64,000 nucleotides of DNA from Flavobacterium fluviatile. Lineage in GTDB: Bacteria; Bacteroidota; Bacteroidia; Flavobacteriales; Flavobacteriaceae. Location: positions 93,589-157,588 of the forward strand of contig NZ_JAADZW010000010.1 in NCBI RefSeq assembly GCF_010645065.1, in the 5' to 3' direction. Below the pieces are notes generated by a model that was given only the letters and a program-made list of their open reading frames with translations, searched no databases and was not told the DNA's origin. Below are positions 16,667 through 24,971 of the stretch, in pieces. Within the stretch, counting starts at the first letter, position 1; each line of letters starts with the position of its first letter. A program made the translations under genes and the position numbers.

Positions 16667-17956
16667 ATGAAGCGAAAAATTTTAATGTCAATCCTGACAA
16701 GTATTACAATGTATACATGGGCGCAGGAAAATCCTTCGGAGGAAGCCAAAAAAAAGAGGCTGGATTTTGCCAAAACCTATTTTGAATTAGGAGGAACTTT
16801 TTTCCCCTCTTTTACAGGAAAAAGTATGGTAAACAATGAAGTTGAAACCTTCAAAAATTCGGCTTCCTTTAATCAATATCTTACCTGGGGCGGATTTCAC
16901 TTTTGGGGGCATGCAGAATTATATGTAACTTTTCCGCTTAACCAGACAGATTTCAAAAAAAATGATCAAAATAGTTTTGAGCATAAGCATTCTGTTGTAA
17001 CCGGGGCAAGATTTTTTCCGTGGGTGTATCAGGAAAAGAAAATTATACCTTATGTGGGTGTCAGCTGGGGGGCATTGGACTTTCATCAAAAAAGTAAACC
17101 TAATGAAGATCAGCCTTTTATTTCAAAAGATTTCATGATGAATTATGATATAGGGGTGTTGTATGGTTACAGAAATTTCTCTTTGCGGTTGGGGTTGAAT
17201 TATTTTCCGGATAATAAATGGCAATATCCAATTGATAAAACGAATAAAGAAGAAATCAAAACACCAAATTTTGCTTTTCAGTTAGGACTGCTTTATTCTA
17301 TGGATACGTCCAATAATGTAGATAAAGAAACAAGGGACAAATGGAATAGCTATCCTCGTTTATCCAAACAGACTCTCGGTTCTTTTAAATTTGGAGATTT
17401 CTTTGTGGGAGTAGGTCCTTCTATGTCCTTTTCACTTTCAAAATCCGAATATAACGAAAGCCAGTTTCCGTATCTGAAAAATAAAATAACTTCAAAAAAT
17501 TATTTTGATATTGCTGCAGGTTATCATTTTTATAAAGCCGGAATATTTACCGCATTGTCATTTAGAAACCCAAAATTTGAAACAGAGGGATATGGTTCAA
17601 AACAAGAAATTAAGAAAACTTCACTGGCATTAGAAGGCAATAAATTTTTAACAGATTACACAGGATTTGCGCCTTATATTGGTATAAACTTAGCGTACGA
17701 TAAATTAAAATACACTGAAAATGCAGACAATTTAAAACAAGAGATTACCTTTAATAAAATTGAACCGGGACTTACTATTGGCTGGGATATAAGGCCAGGT
17801 AAAAATGATGAAGCATTGATATTAAGGACAAATTTTCGCTGGTATCCTTTTTCTGAATTTGAAGTTGACGGAAAGAAATTTAAATTCAGTCAATTGGAAT
17901 ATAACCTCATTCAATTGGTTTTTTATCCGGAGAAACTAATTAATAAAAAGAAATAA
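16667..17956 (+). CDS. Outer-membrane beta-barrel protein of unknown function
   Basis: This 429-aa protein has a signal peptide (MKRKILMSILTSITMYTWAQ) and alternating hydrophobic/aromatic strands throughout (FELGGTFFPSF, HFWGHAELYVTFPL, GVSWGALDFH), typical of an outer-membrane barrel with roughly 14-16 strands. The C-terminus ends YNLIQLVFYPEKLINKKK, so the last strand is near the end but carries a basic tail. I do not recognise a substrate. It is downstream of the LuxR-type gene and ends at a bidirectional terminator. It may be a porin or a scaffold protein. Confidence 0.7.
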   Translation: MKRKILMSILTSITMYTWAQENPSEEAKKKRLDFAKTYFELGGTFFPSFTGKSMVNNEVETFKNSASFNQYLTWGGFHFWGHAELYVTFPLNQTDFKKNDQNSFEHKHSVVTGARFFPWVYQEKKIIPYVGVSWGALDFHQKSKPNEDQPFISKDFMMNYDIGVLYGYRNFSLRLGLNYFPDNKWQYPIDKTNKEEIKTPNFAFQLGLLYSMDTSNNVDKETRDKWNSYPRLSKQTLGSFKFGDFFVGVGPSMSFSLSKSEYNESQFPYLKNKITSKNYFDIAAGYHFYKAGIFTALSFRNPKFETEGYGSKQEIKKTSLALEGNKFLTDYTGFAPYIGINLAYDKLKYTENADNLKQEITFNKIEPGLTIGWDIRPGKNDEALILRTNFRWYPFSEFEVDGKKFKFSQLEYNLIQLVFYPEKLINKKK

Positions 17957-17970
17957 AAATCTACATTTAA

Positions 17971-18005
17971 AAAAAACCTCCAAAGGCAGTTGATTTTGGA
18001 GGTTT
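17971..18005. terminator. Bidirectional terminator between barrel gene and doxX
   Basis: AAACCTCCAAAG...TTTTGGAGGTTT with T runs on both sides. It is nearly identical to the terminator at 19212-19245. Confidence 0.85.
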
Positions 18006-18029
18006 GTGATTATATAGAAAATAGGAAAT

Positions 18030-18431
18030 TTAATCCCATTGATTGCTTTTTGAAACCGCAATATTACCTGCTCCAGTAAAGAACAAAGTAATTGCGCCAA
18101 AGAAATACAGACCAATCAGTTCTAGAGCCCATCCTCCGTGTTCTCCCATAGAAAATATTTCAGTGCTGTGAGCCATTAAAACAGCAAATAAACAATTGAA
18201 AGCAAATATGGCGGCAGCTATTCTGGTTCTGAAACCAATTAAAATAGCAATAGGGGCAAGTATTTCACCCACCAGTACACCATAAGCAATAAACTCAGGA
18301 ATTCCTTTTTCTGCAAGCATTGATTTTATAAATTCTAAACCTCCGCTGAATTTGGCAATGCCATGCAGGAGCATTAAAACGCTAATTGTGACACGCAGTA
18401 TCAATAAGCCTAAATCGTTGTTTTTTCTCAT
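18030..18431 (-). CDS. DoxX family membrane protein
   Basis: This 133-aa protein has four hydrophobic segments and the DoxX pattern: RVTISVLMLLHGIAKF, ILAPIAILIGFRTRIAA, and LELIGLYFFGAITLFFTGAG. Known members are small quinone-linked or redox-related inner-membrane proteins; the exact reaction is not established from sequence. It is convergent with the barrel gene across a bidirectional terminator and has no operon partner. The start, MRKNNDLGLLILRV, puts the first helix directly after. Confidence 0.8.
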   Translation of the reverse strand: MRKNNDLGLLILRVTISVLMLLHGIAKFSGGLEFIKSMLAEKGIPEFIAYGVLVGEILAPIAILIGFRTRIAAAIFAFNCLFAVLMAHSTEIFSMGEHGGWALELIGLYFFGAITLFFTGAGNIAVSKSNQWD

Positions 18432-18548
18432 AATTTGTTAATCATTAGAAGTTAATAGACTCAAATATATTGAATAGTTTAATTGATCCCAAATTTCTGA
18501 ATATCTAATCTTTTTGTTTTCTCTTAGGTTATAGTGTTGATTCTTTGT

Positions 18549-19064
18549 TTATTCATTCACGAATCTACTTTTATAAAGTTTGTAAAATCCTAAACTGATG
18601 ATAGAAAAAACAATTAGAGTAATAAATAGATAAAAAATATATTTTTTGATATACTCATCTTTATAATTACATTGATTATTTGAGTCGCAAAAAAACCTCT
18701 CATCATATAAAAAGTATTCTTCAGGACATCCGAATATTCTGCAATTTTTCATTTTTACTACGTCAATAGTTTTGTTTCCATTTAGTATAATATTCTTATA
18801 GGTTTGTAAATTCATTTTACTATTACCAATAAGGGCAACACAACCGGTTTTCATACCATCTTTAAAAAGTGCTAAATAGTAACTACCACCACTATTTTTT
18901 ACAAGCACAACTTTGCTAATGGACTCAATTTTAATCTTTTTTACTAAAATATACTCATTAGGCAGGCAAACATTTAGCATATTTCGCGCAACCAAAGAAA
19001 ATATTGTTAAGATAAATATATACAGGATAACAACGACAGTTTTTAATGTTGTTCTATTTTTCAT
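18549..19064 (-). CDS. Unknown membrane protein, 171 aa
   Basis: I do not recognise the family. It has an N-terminal membrane helix (residues 9-28, VVVILYIFILTIFSLVA) and a second near the C-terminus (residues 146-163). Between them is a roughly 110-residue domain with several cysteines (CLPN, CVAL, CRIFGCPEE, CDSNNQC). Two cysteine-rich motifs suggest disulfides outside the cytoplasm. It is AT-rich, flanked by long AT-rich gaps, and does not sit in an operon. An accessory origin is plausible. Confidence 0.6.
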   Translation of the reverse strand: MKNRTTLKTVVVILYIFILTIFSLVARNMLNVCLPNEYILVKKIKIESISKVVLVKNSGGSYYLALFKDGMKTGCVALIGNSKMNLQTYKNIILNGNKTIDVVKMKNCRIFGCPEEYFLYDERFFCDSNNQCNYKDEYIKKYIFYLFITLIVFSIISLGFYKLYKSRFVNE

Positions 19065-19211
19065 AGATTTAGAATGTCAATTTTTTCTTATTCAGATTGT
19101 CTAAGCTTTTTGTCTAATCCTCAGCTTTTGAACTTGATACTTAATTTTTCCTCCCCACAGGTTTTCGGATTGATCCTTGATCCCGAACTTATGCGATTTG
19201 TTTCGTAATAC

Positions 19212-19245
19212 AAAAAAACCTCCAAAGTCATTGACCTTGGAGGTT
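19212..19245 (-). terminator. Terminator after tRNA-Val
   Basis: On the minus strand, AACCTCCAAGG...CTTTGGAGGTT followed by a T run, just downstream of the tRNA. Confidence 0.85.
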
Positions 19246-19255
19246 TGTTAAAAAT

Positions 19256-19333
19256 TGGTGGGCGATGAGGGGTTCGAACCCCCGACCCCCTCGGTGTAAA
19301 CGAGGTGCTCTGAACCAGCTGAGCTAATCGCCC
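19256..19333 (-). tRNA. tRNA-Val (anticodon TAC)
   Basis: The minus strand reads GGGCGATTAGCTCAGCTGGT in the D arm, an anticodon loop with TAC, and a T arm GGTTCGAACCCC, with acceptor stem GGGCGAT/ATCGCCC. The discriminator A is followed by a genome-encoded CCA (plus strand TGG at 19256-19258). It has its own terminator downstream. No other tRNA is near it. Confidence 0.97.
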
Positions 19334-19512
19334 TATTTTACCAGGTTGCTATCATTTTGTGATTGCGAGTGCAAATATACGCGAGTTTTTGAGTTCTGCA
19401 AAGAAAATCAATTAAAAAATAAAACTTTTTTAAAAATAATTTTTATCTCCTTGTTTATGAATTTGTTATTAAAATAGTTTTCCGGAACTTCTTAGACAGA
19501 AAAGAACTGTTT

Positions 19513-20739
19513 TTAATTCAGAGGCAGTTCGGCCACTACAAAAGTGCTGCCGCCAGCGTAAATTAAATCATTTTCGGCAGCATTTTTCTTTGCTTCCGCG
19601 AAAGCGATTGCAACCGAATCGTACTTTTCTCCCTCTAAATCGTATTTTTCTGCTGCATTTTTTAAGGTTTCGGCGGGTAAACCTCTCGAAGAATCCGGAC
19701 TGCAGAAATAGTATTGCGCCTCTTTTGGAAATAAAGGCAGAATAGCATCTAAATCTTTATCATTGACAACACCCAAAACAATATGCAGTTTTTCATACTT
19801 TTCATTTTGAAGCTGTTTCATTACAACAGTCAGCCCATGTTTGTTGTGTGCCGTGTCGCAGATGATTTTTGGGTTTTCGCCCAGTTGCTGCCATCTTCCC
19901 TGCAGACCGGTATTTTTTACAACATGCAATAAACCTTCTTTTAATTGCTCAGTCGAAATTTTAAAATCAGTCTGATTGTTTAAAATTGAAATCGCCTGCT
20001 GAACCGTTTTTTTATTGTGAAACTGATAATCGCCGATTAAGTCAGATAAGTAAATCTGATCAATCAAGTCAGACGCGAAAGAAATTGGAGCGTTGTTTTC
20101 TTCGGCTTTTGCTAAAAATACCGGTTTGGTTTCAGATGTATATTCGCCAATAACCACCGGAACATTTGGTTTGATAATTCCTGCTTTTTCTCCCGCAATA
20201 GCTTCCAGGGTGTTGCCTAAAAACTGGGTATGATCTAAGCCAATATTAGTAATTACCGAAACCATAGGTGTAATAATATTTGTAGCATCCAGTCTTCCGC
20301 CCAGTCCAACTTCGATAATGGCAATATCTACTTTCTCAAAAGCAAAATAGTCAAAAGCCAGACCAACCGTCATTTCGAAAAAACTCATATCATTTGCTTC
20401 AAAGAAATCTTTGTGTTTTGCAATAAATTCAATAACAAAATCTTCTGAAATTTCCTTTCCGTTTATTTTGATTCTTTCCCTGAAATCTTTCAAATGCGGT
20501 GAAGTGTACAAACCAACTTTGTATCCTGCTTCCTGCAAAACCGAAGCTAGCATGTGAGACGTAGATCCTTTCCCGTTGGTCCCTGCAACGTGTATGCATT
20601 TTATCTTGTTTTGAGGATTGCCTAAATGTGCTGCCAGCAGCCTAATGTTAGTTAAGTCTTCTTTGTACGCCGAAGCCCCCTGAAGCTGATACATGGGCAA
20701 TTGATTAAACATCCAATGGGTTGTTTCCTGATAGTTCAT
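19513..20739 (-). CDS. folC: Folylpolyglutamate synthase / dihydrofolate synthase
   Basis: This 408-aa Mur-ligase-family enzyme adds glutamate to dihydropteroate or folate using ATP. The P-loop HVAGTNGKGSTSHMLA is at residue 50, followed by SPHL, a Mg-binding region EVGLGGRLDAT with NIGLDH, and the C-terminal domain with DTAHNKHG. Length is normal. It is divergent from exbB with 128 bp between them. It is cytoplasmic and part of folate metabolism. A single-gene unit is likely. Confidence 0.92.
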   Translation of the reverse strand: MNYQETTHWMFNQLPMYQLQGASAYKEDLTNIRLLAAHLGNPQNKIKCIHVAGTNGKGSTSHMLASVLQEAGYKVGLYTSPHLKDFRERIKINGKEISEDFVIEFIAKHKDFFEANDMSFFEMTVGLAFDYFAFEKVDIAIIEVGLGGRLDATNIITPMVSVITNIGLDHTQFLGNTLEAIAGEKAGIIKPNVPVVIGEYTSETKPVFLAKAEENNAPISFASDLIDQIYLSDLIGDYQFHNKKTVQQAISILNNQTDFKISTEQLKEGLLHVVKNTGLQGRWQQLGENPKIICDTAHNKHGLTVVMKQLQNEKYEKLHIVLGVVNDKDLDAILPLFPKEAQYYFCSPDSSRGLPAETLKNAAEKYDLEGEKYDSVAIAFAEAKKNAAENDLIYAGGSTFVVAELPLN

Positions 20740-20867
20740 TTTTGAATAAAGTAGCGGTTAATTGAAATAATTTTCGATTTTATTAGTTTAATAATTGAGC
20801 GAAAATTATCTTTATTGCAAATTTCAAATATTTTTTAGAATTAATTATTATAAACAAGAATTAATAT

Positions 20868-21563
20868 ATGTTTAGCTTCATTCAATTACAAACAGATACC
20901 ATCGCAAACGCCGCATCTAACGTAGTTATCGAACAAGTTGCACCCAATACCGAAATTTCAGTTTTAGGATTTATTTTAAAAGGAGGTGTGTTTCTTATCC
21001 CAATCGCAATTTTGTTATTTTATACCATTTACGTTATCATTGAACGCTATTTATATATCACAAGAGCATCAAAAACAGACAATCGTTTAATGCAGGATGT
21101 AGGAGATAAACTGCACGCCGGAAATATCGAACTGGCGAGATCTATTGTAGAAAGAAGCAATACGTCTGCAGGAAATATTTTGAAAGAAGGGGTTTTGGTT
21201 ATCGGACGTCCAATTGCTGAAATAGAGTCAAATATGGACCGCGCTGCTGATATTGAAATTGCTGAAATGGAAAGGCATTTAGGTCATCTGGGACTTATTG
21301 CCGGTATCGCGCCAACGCTTGGATTTGTTGGAACCATTTCCGGAGTAATCAAGATTTTCTACAGCATTTCTGTAACAGAGAATATTAGTATCGGAAACAT
21401 TTCCGGCGGATTGTACGAGAAAATGATCAGTAGTGGGGCAGGACTTATTGTAGGCATTATTGCCTACAGCGGATACCATATCCTGAATGGTAAAATTGAC
21501 GATTTTGCCCTCAAAATTCAGAAACAGATATTAGAATTTGTCAATATAATTCAAAGAGCATAA
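20868..21563 (+). CDS. exbB: ExbB/TolQ-type proton channel subunit
   Basis: This 231-aa protein belongs to the MotA/TolQ/ExbB family, which uses the proton gradient to energise TonB. It has a membrane helix near residues 33-55 (GGVFLIPIAILLFYTIYVII) and two more around 140-165 and 185-205 with the family's GLIAGIAPTLGFVGTISGVI motif. It is followed by exbD 3 bp on. A TonB-type gene lies nearby but convergent. Start is the ATG, MFSFIQLQTDTIAN, as usual for this family. Confidence 0.9.
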   Translation: MFSFIQLQTDTIANAASNVVIEQVAPNTEISVLGFILKGGVFLIPIAILLFYTIYVIIERYLYITRASKTDNRLMQDVGDKLHAGNIELARSIVERSNTSAGNILKEGVLVIGRPIAEIESNMDRAADIEIAEMERHLGHLGLIAGIAPTLGFVGTISGVIKIFYSISVTENISIGNISGGLYEKMISSGAGLIVGIIAYSGYHILNGKIDDFALKIQKQILEFVNIIQRA

Positions 21564-21566
21564 GCC

Positions 21567-21962
21567 ATGTCTATCAAGAGAAAAAGAAGATTTCATGCTG
21601 AGGTGGCAACATCGTCGTTAAGTGATATTATGTTTTTCCTGCTGTTGTTTTTCCTGATTATCTCAACGCTTGCAAATCCGAATGTAATCAAAATGACATT
21701 GCCGAAAGCAAAATCGAACGAAAAAACCAATAAACAGCTCATTAGTTTATCGGTTACCGAAGATAAAAAATTCTACATCGACAAGCAGCCTGTAGCTTTT
21801 GAAGAATTAGAAACCAGCCTGATGTCTAAAATTGGAGACAACAAGGAGCAAACCGTTGTAGTTCGTATTCCGTTTAATTTACAGGTTCAGGATCTGGTAG
21901 ATGTATTACAAATAGGAGTGAAGAACAATTTGAAATTTGTGATTGCTACGAGTCCGAAGTAA
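21567..21962 (+). CDS. exbD: ExbD/TolR-type biopolymer transport protein
   Basis: This 131-aa protein has one membrane helix (residues 17-36, SDIMFFLLLFFLIISTLANP) carrying the conserved Asp of the ExbD/TolR proton path, and a periplasmic domain with KFYIDKQPVAFEEL and VVRIPFNLQVQDLVDVL. It is coupled to exbB by a 3-bp gap. Together with exbB it drives TonB-dependent uptake, such as the receptor at 46528-48624 and others elsewhere. Confidence 0.9.
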   Translation: MSIKRKRRFHAEVATSSLSDIMFFLLLFFLIISTLANPNVIKMTLPKAKSNEKTNKQLISLSVTEDKKFYIDKQPVAFEELETSLMSKIGDNKEQTVVVRIPFNLQVQDLVDVLQIGVKNNLKFVIATSPK

Positions 21963-21969
21963 AAGAATC

Positions 21970-22066
21970 ATTTGGGCGTGACCACAATAAAAAAATGGGC
22001 TAATCAGCATGATGTTGATACGCCCATTTTTTTATTCCGGTCGGGCTATTCGCACTACTTCGGTAG
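21970..22066 (+). repeat. Family A element copy 3 with a terminator inside it
   Basis: The left part (TTTGGGCGTGACCACAA) and right part (GGTCGGGCTATTCGCACTA) match the other family A copies, but a terminator hairpin (21993-22034) separates them. The downstream half, GGATGCC and beyond, is missing. The rest of this 374-bp gap holds other repeats and a terminator. Confidence 0.5.
21993..22034 (+). terminator. Terminator after exbD
   Basis: AATGGGC-ATCAGCA/TGTTGAT-GCCCATT followed by a T run. It lies within a family A repeat. Confidence 0.8.
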
Positions 22067-22074
22067 TTAGCTAC

Positions 22075-22097
22075 AAACGAAGTTCACTGAACTCCGA
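22075..22097 (-). repeat. Dispersed 23-bp palindromic repeat, copy 2
   Basis: Reverse-complement copy of 8893-8915 with one mismatch, including a 13-nt palindrome AGTTCACTGAACT. Confidence 0.6.
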
Positions 22098-22154
22098 TGA
22101 AAATAAAGATTAAGTGAGGTAATCCCTCACGCAAGGGAATTAAGTAATTATAAA

Positions 22155-22238
22155 TCATTGCGAGGTACAAAGCAATCACATGATGCATATCACACAACAC
22201 ACCAACTGATAGTGAGATTGCTTCGTACCTCGCAATGA
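22155..22238. repeat. Inverted repeat of the TCATTGCGAGGTAC type
   Basis: The arms at 22155-22177 (beginning TCATTGCGAGGTAC) and 22216-22238 (ending TACCTCGCAATGA) pair with one mismatch. A similar unit, GTCATTGCGAACGAATC, starts near 32860. Confidence 0.65.
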
Positions 22239-22255
22239 CCAAACTCAACGAACCG

Positions 22256-22294
22256 AAAAAGACTTTCTGAAAATTCATCAGAAAGCCTTTTTTG
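22256..22294 (-). terminator. Terminator for the convergent tonB gene
   Basis: GACTTTCTGA-aaattca-TCAGAAAGCC flanked by A and T runs; works in both directions. Confidence 0.7.
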
Positions 22295-22336
22295 ATATGA
22301 TTAATTAAATCCGTGTTAATTCGTGAAATTCGCTTT

Positions 22337-23239
22337 TTAATTCAAACTAAAATTATAAATAATCTTTCCAACCTGTTTTGCCGGAGCATTACTGTCAGCA
22401 TCCCATTTGGTATTCATCGCTGCAATTTTTGCCTGGTCTAATAAACATCTGGCTAAGTTAGTGGTTCCTTTTATTCCAGGTGTAGCACTGATTGTTTTGC
22501 CACTTTGATCCACTGTAACTTCAACGACTACTTTTCCTGCTTCATTACAGGTATATTTTGGTGCCGGTTTGGACAATGCTCTGCGATTTCCTAAAGAATA
22601 ACCTGATCCACCGCCTGATCCACCACCGCTTCCTGCTCCGTAACCGCTTCCGGCACCAATGCCGTTTCCGGTTCCATTACCACCTCCGGTTCCTCCACCA
22701 GAACCTCCTGAACCATAATATCCGCCAGAACTTAGACTTCCGTTAGCTTTTCCTTTATTTCCTGCCACTTTATCATCGCCGTCTCCGCCTTTGTTTGAAC
22801 CTTTTAAAATGCTGGATAAGGCATCATTTGTTGAGTTGGAAACTTTAGGTTTTTCAGGAACAGGTTTTGTAACCGGTTTTTCTACGGGAGTGGGTTTTTT
22901 AGGTTTTTCTTTTGTTGGAATAACAACATCGTTATCTGCGGTTGTGTTTTCCTGAGTAATGATTGCTTCTTCTTCAGGGGTTGCTTTTGCAGGAGCTTGT
23001 TTTACATTGTTTTTTACATCCAGAACTTCACTTTTATAATTGGCACCAGAACCTAAATCGCTGTCTCCAAAATTTACAGTTACTCCGCCACCACCGCCTC
23101 CTTCTGCAAGTGCAACATTATTTTCAGGATTATAAGGAGGCCAGAAACGTATAAAAAACAGCAATAGCAATAATACTGCGTATATAGCTGCAGAGATTAA
23201 TAATGATTTCTTTTTGTCTGAAGAATCGGTCAGGGTCAT
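22337..23239 (-). CDS. tonB: TonB-like energy transducer
   Basis: This 300-aa protein transmits ExbB/ExbD energy to outer-membrane receptors. It has an N-terminal membrane helix (residues 12-29, LLISAAIYAVLLLLLFFIRF), then a Pro/Lys/Glu-rich periplasmic linker (PKKPTPVEKPVTKPVPEKPK), a low-complexity Gly/Ser stretch (roughly 165-225), and a C-terminal TonB domain (CNEAGKVVVEVTVDQSGKT). It is convergent with exbB-exbD rather than in the same operon. The long Gly/Ser stretch is unusual compared with proteobacterial TonB proteins. Not in an operon with its neighbours. Confidence 0.85.
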   Translation of the reverse strand: MTLTDSSDKKKSLLISAAIYAVLLLLLFFIRFWPPYNPENNVALAEGGGGGGVTVNFGDSDLGSGANYKSEVLDVKNNVKQAPAKATPEEEAIITQENTTADNDVVIPTKEKPKKPTPVEKPVTKPVPEKPKVSNSTNDALSSILKGSNKGGDGDDKVAGNKGKANGSLSSGGYYGSGGSGGGTGGGNGTGNGIGAGSGYGAGSGGGSGGGSGYSLGNRRALSKPAPKYTCNEAGKVVVEVTVDQSGKTISATPGIKGTTNLARCLLDQAKIAAMNTKWDADSNAPAKQVGKIIYNFSLN

Positions 23240-23317
23240 TTTGATTCTGAATTTTGTAATTGTATTTAATAAAAACGCCTAAAAGTAGTAAAAATTGTTG
23301 AGAGTGGAAGTGGAAAA

Positions 23318-23549
23318 TTTAACCGCAAAGGTCGCTAAGGTCTTGTCAAAGAAAGCAAATATTTCCCGCATTGATTAAAATCATACTTTTTGTCATTTCG
23401 ACGAAGGAGAAATCTTCGTAAGTAACTCCGCAACGAAAATCCAATCTTTGTGGAGCTTCTAGTGGAGATTTCTCCTTCGTCGATATGACATAAAATGAGA
23501 AGAAACTTTGTGCCCTTTGCGTAAGAATTTTGCGAGCTTTGCGGTTAAA
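23318..23549. repeat. Nested inverted repeats (family B inside family C)
   Basis: The outer repeat pairs TTTAACCGCAAAG (23318-23330) with CTTTGCGGTTAAA (23537-23549). Inside lies a family B element with arms at 23388-23419 and 23465-23497 (TTTTGTCATTTCGACG and its partner). It fills most of the 363-bp gap before the dehydrogenase gene; no gene is visible. Confidence 0.7.
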
Positions 23550-23602
23550 TCTAAAAAAAATGAGCCAAAAATTAATTTGACTCATTTAGAATTTGTACGG
23601 AC

Positions 23603-24829
23603 TTATACTAATTGTTTCAGTGCAATCTCAAAAGCAGTTGCACTAATATTTGTTTTTGACGAATTCAAAGCATGCGCTTTTATAATCGCATTTTTTATAA
23701 TTTCTGAAGTATCATTAAAAATAGCCTCATCCGTCATCTGAACTTTTTTCTCCATAAAATAAGCAAAAACCCTCGCCATTCCGCAATTCGAAATAAAATC
23801 AGGGATCAAACTTACTTTACGGTCAACTTCTTCCATAATGGATCCAAAGAAAATTTCCTTATCAGCAAAAGGAACATTCGCTCCGCATGAAATAACTTCT
23901 AAGCCGTTTGCAATTAAACTGTCAATTTGAGCCTGAGTAACCAGTCTTGAAGCAGCACAAGGAGTAAATATTTCTGCCCCAATCGTCCATATTTTAGAGT
24001 TGATTTCTTCAAACGGAATCATATTATCTGCAATTAATTTGTTTCCGTCTTTGTTTAAGAATAATGTCCTGATTTCTTCAAAAGTAAAACCTTCTTCTTT
24101 GATTAATCCTCCGTCACGATCAATAATACCGATAACTTTTGCACCCATTTCGGCCAGATAAAAAGCAGCAGCTGAGCCTACATTTCCAAAACCCTGTACA
24201 ATGGCTTTTTTATCTTTTATATCTCCGCCATAGGTAGCGTAAAAATGGCGTACAGCCTCAGCAACGCCAAAACCGGTTATCATATCGGCTACGGTATATT
24301 TCCGGGTTACATCCGGTGAAAATTTAGGGTTTTCGATAACTTTTATAACGCCCTGGCGTAATTGACCAATCCTGTTGATTTTATCAGCTTCCGTTGGTTT
24401 AAAGTGTCCGTTAAAAACACCTTCCTGAGGATGCCATACGCCACATTCTTCGGTCATTGGGATCACTTCATGAATTTCATCTACATTCAAATCGCCCCCG
24501 GTTCCATAATAGCTTTTTAACAAAGGTGAAACTGCGTTGTACCAGCGTTGCAGCACTCCTTTTTTGCGGGGATCGTTCGGGTCAAAATTAATTCCGGATT
24601 TAGCGCCTCCAATAGCAGGACCTGAAACAGAGAATTTTACTTCCATCGTCTTTGCCAATGATAAAACCTCGTTCATGTCAAGACCTTTTCTCATTCTGGT
24701 TCCTCCTCCGGCAGCTCCGCCTCGAAGTGAGTTAATGACAGTCCATCCTTCGGCTTCTGTTTCAGAATCTTTCCAGTTAAAAACGATTTCAGGTTCCTTA
24801 TTTTCGAATTGCTGCAATAAATCTTTCAT
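23603..24829 (-). CDS. Glu/Leu/Phe/Val dehydrogenase family protein
   Basis: This 408-aa enzyme carries out oxidative deamination of an amino acid, probably glutamate, with NAD(P). The N-terminal half has the catalytic lysine region SGPAIGGAKSGINFDPND and a GGDLNVDE motif. The C-terminal Rossmann domain starts at GFGNVGSAAAFYLAEMGAKV. The family is broad, and sequence alone does not prove glutamate rather than leucine or valine as substrate. It is followed on its own strand by repeats, then the TonB-like gene; no operon partner. Length is normal. Confidence 0.88.
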   Translation of the reverse strand: MKDLLQQFENKEPEIVFNWKDSETEAEGWTVINSLRGGAAGGGTRMRKGLDMNEVLSLAKTMEVKFSVSGPAIGGAKSGINFDPNDPRKKGVLQRWYNAVSPLLKSYYGTGGDLNVDEIHEVIPMTEECGVWHPQEGVFNGHFKPTEADKINRIGQLRQGVIKVIENPKFSPDVTRKYTVADMITGFGVAEAVRHFYATYGGDIKDKKAIVQGFGNVGSAAAFYLAEMGAKVIGIIDRDGGLIKEEGFTFEEIRTLFLNKDGNKLIADNMIPFEEINSKIWTIGAEIFTPCAASRLVTQAQIDSLIANGLEVISCGANVPFADKEIFFGSIMEEVDRKVSLIPDFISNCGMARVFAYFMEKKVQMTDEAIFNDTSEIIKNAIIKAHALNSSKTNISATAFEIALKQLV

Positions 24830-24917
24830 TTTGTTGAAATATGTTTAGTTTGTGTAAAAGTATGAAATAGAATAATGCGAATAATGTATTTTGAATCAAT
24901 TTTCTTTTGCCAAAAAA

Positions 24918-24947
24918 AAAGCCGAAAAACAAATTGCTTTCGGCTTT
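24918..24947 (-). terminator. Terminator after the chalcone-isomerase-like gene
   Basis: AAAGCCGAAAG...TTTTTCGGCTTT on the minus strand, followed by a long T run. Confidence 0.88.
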
Positions 24948-24971
24948 AAAAATTTGTAAAATCAGGAACTA

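Noticed and set aside
19256..19333. tRNA-Val as a phage or island attachment site
   Set aside because: No integrase and no repeat of the tRNA 3' end is visible within the window.
22084..22278. ORF within the repeats after exbD
   Set aside because: It is made of inverted-repeat sequence and does not resemble a protein.
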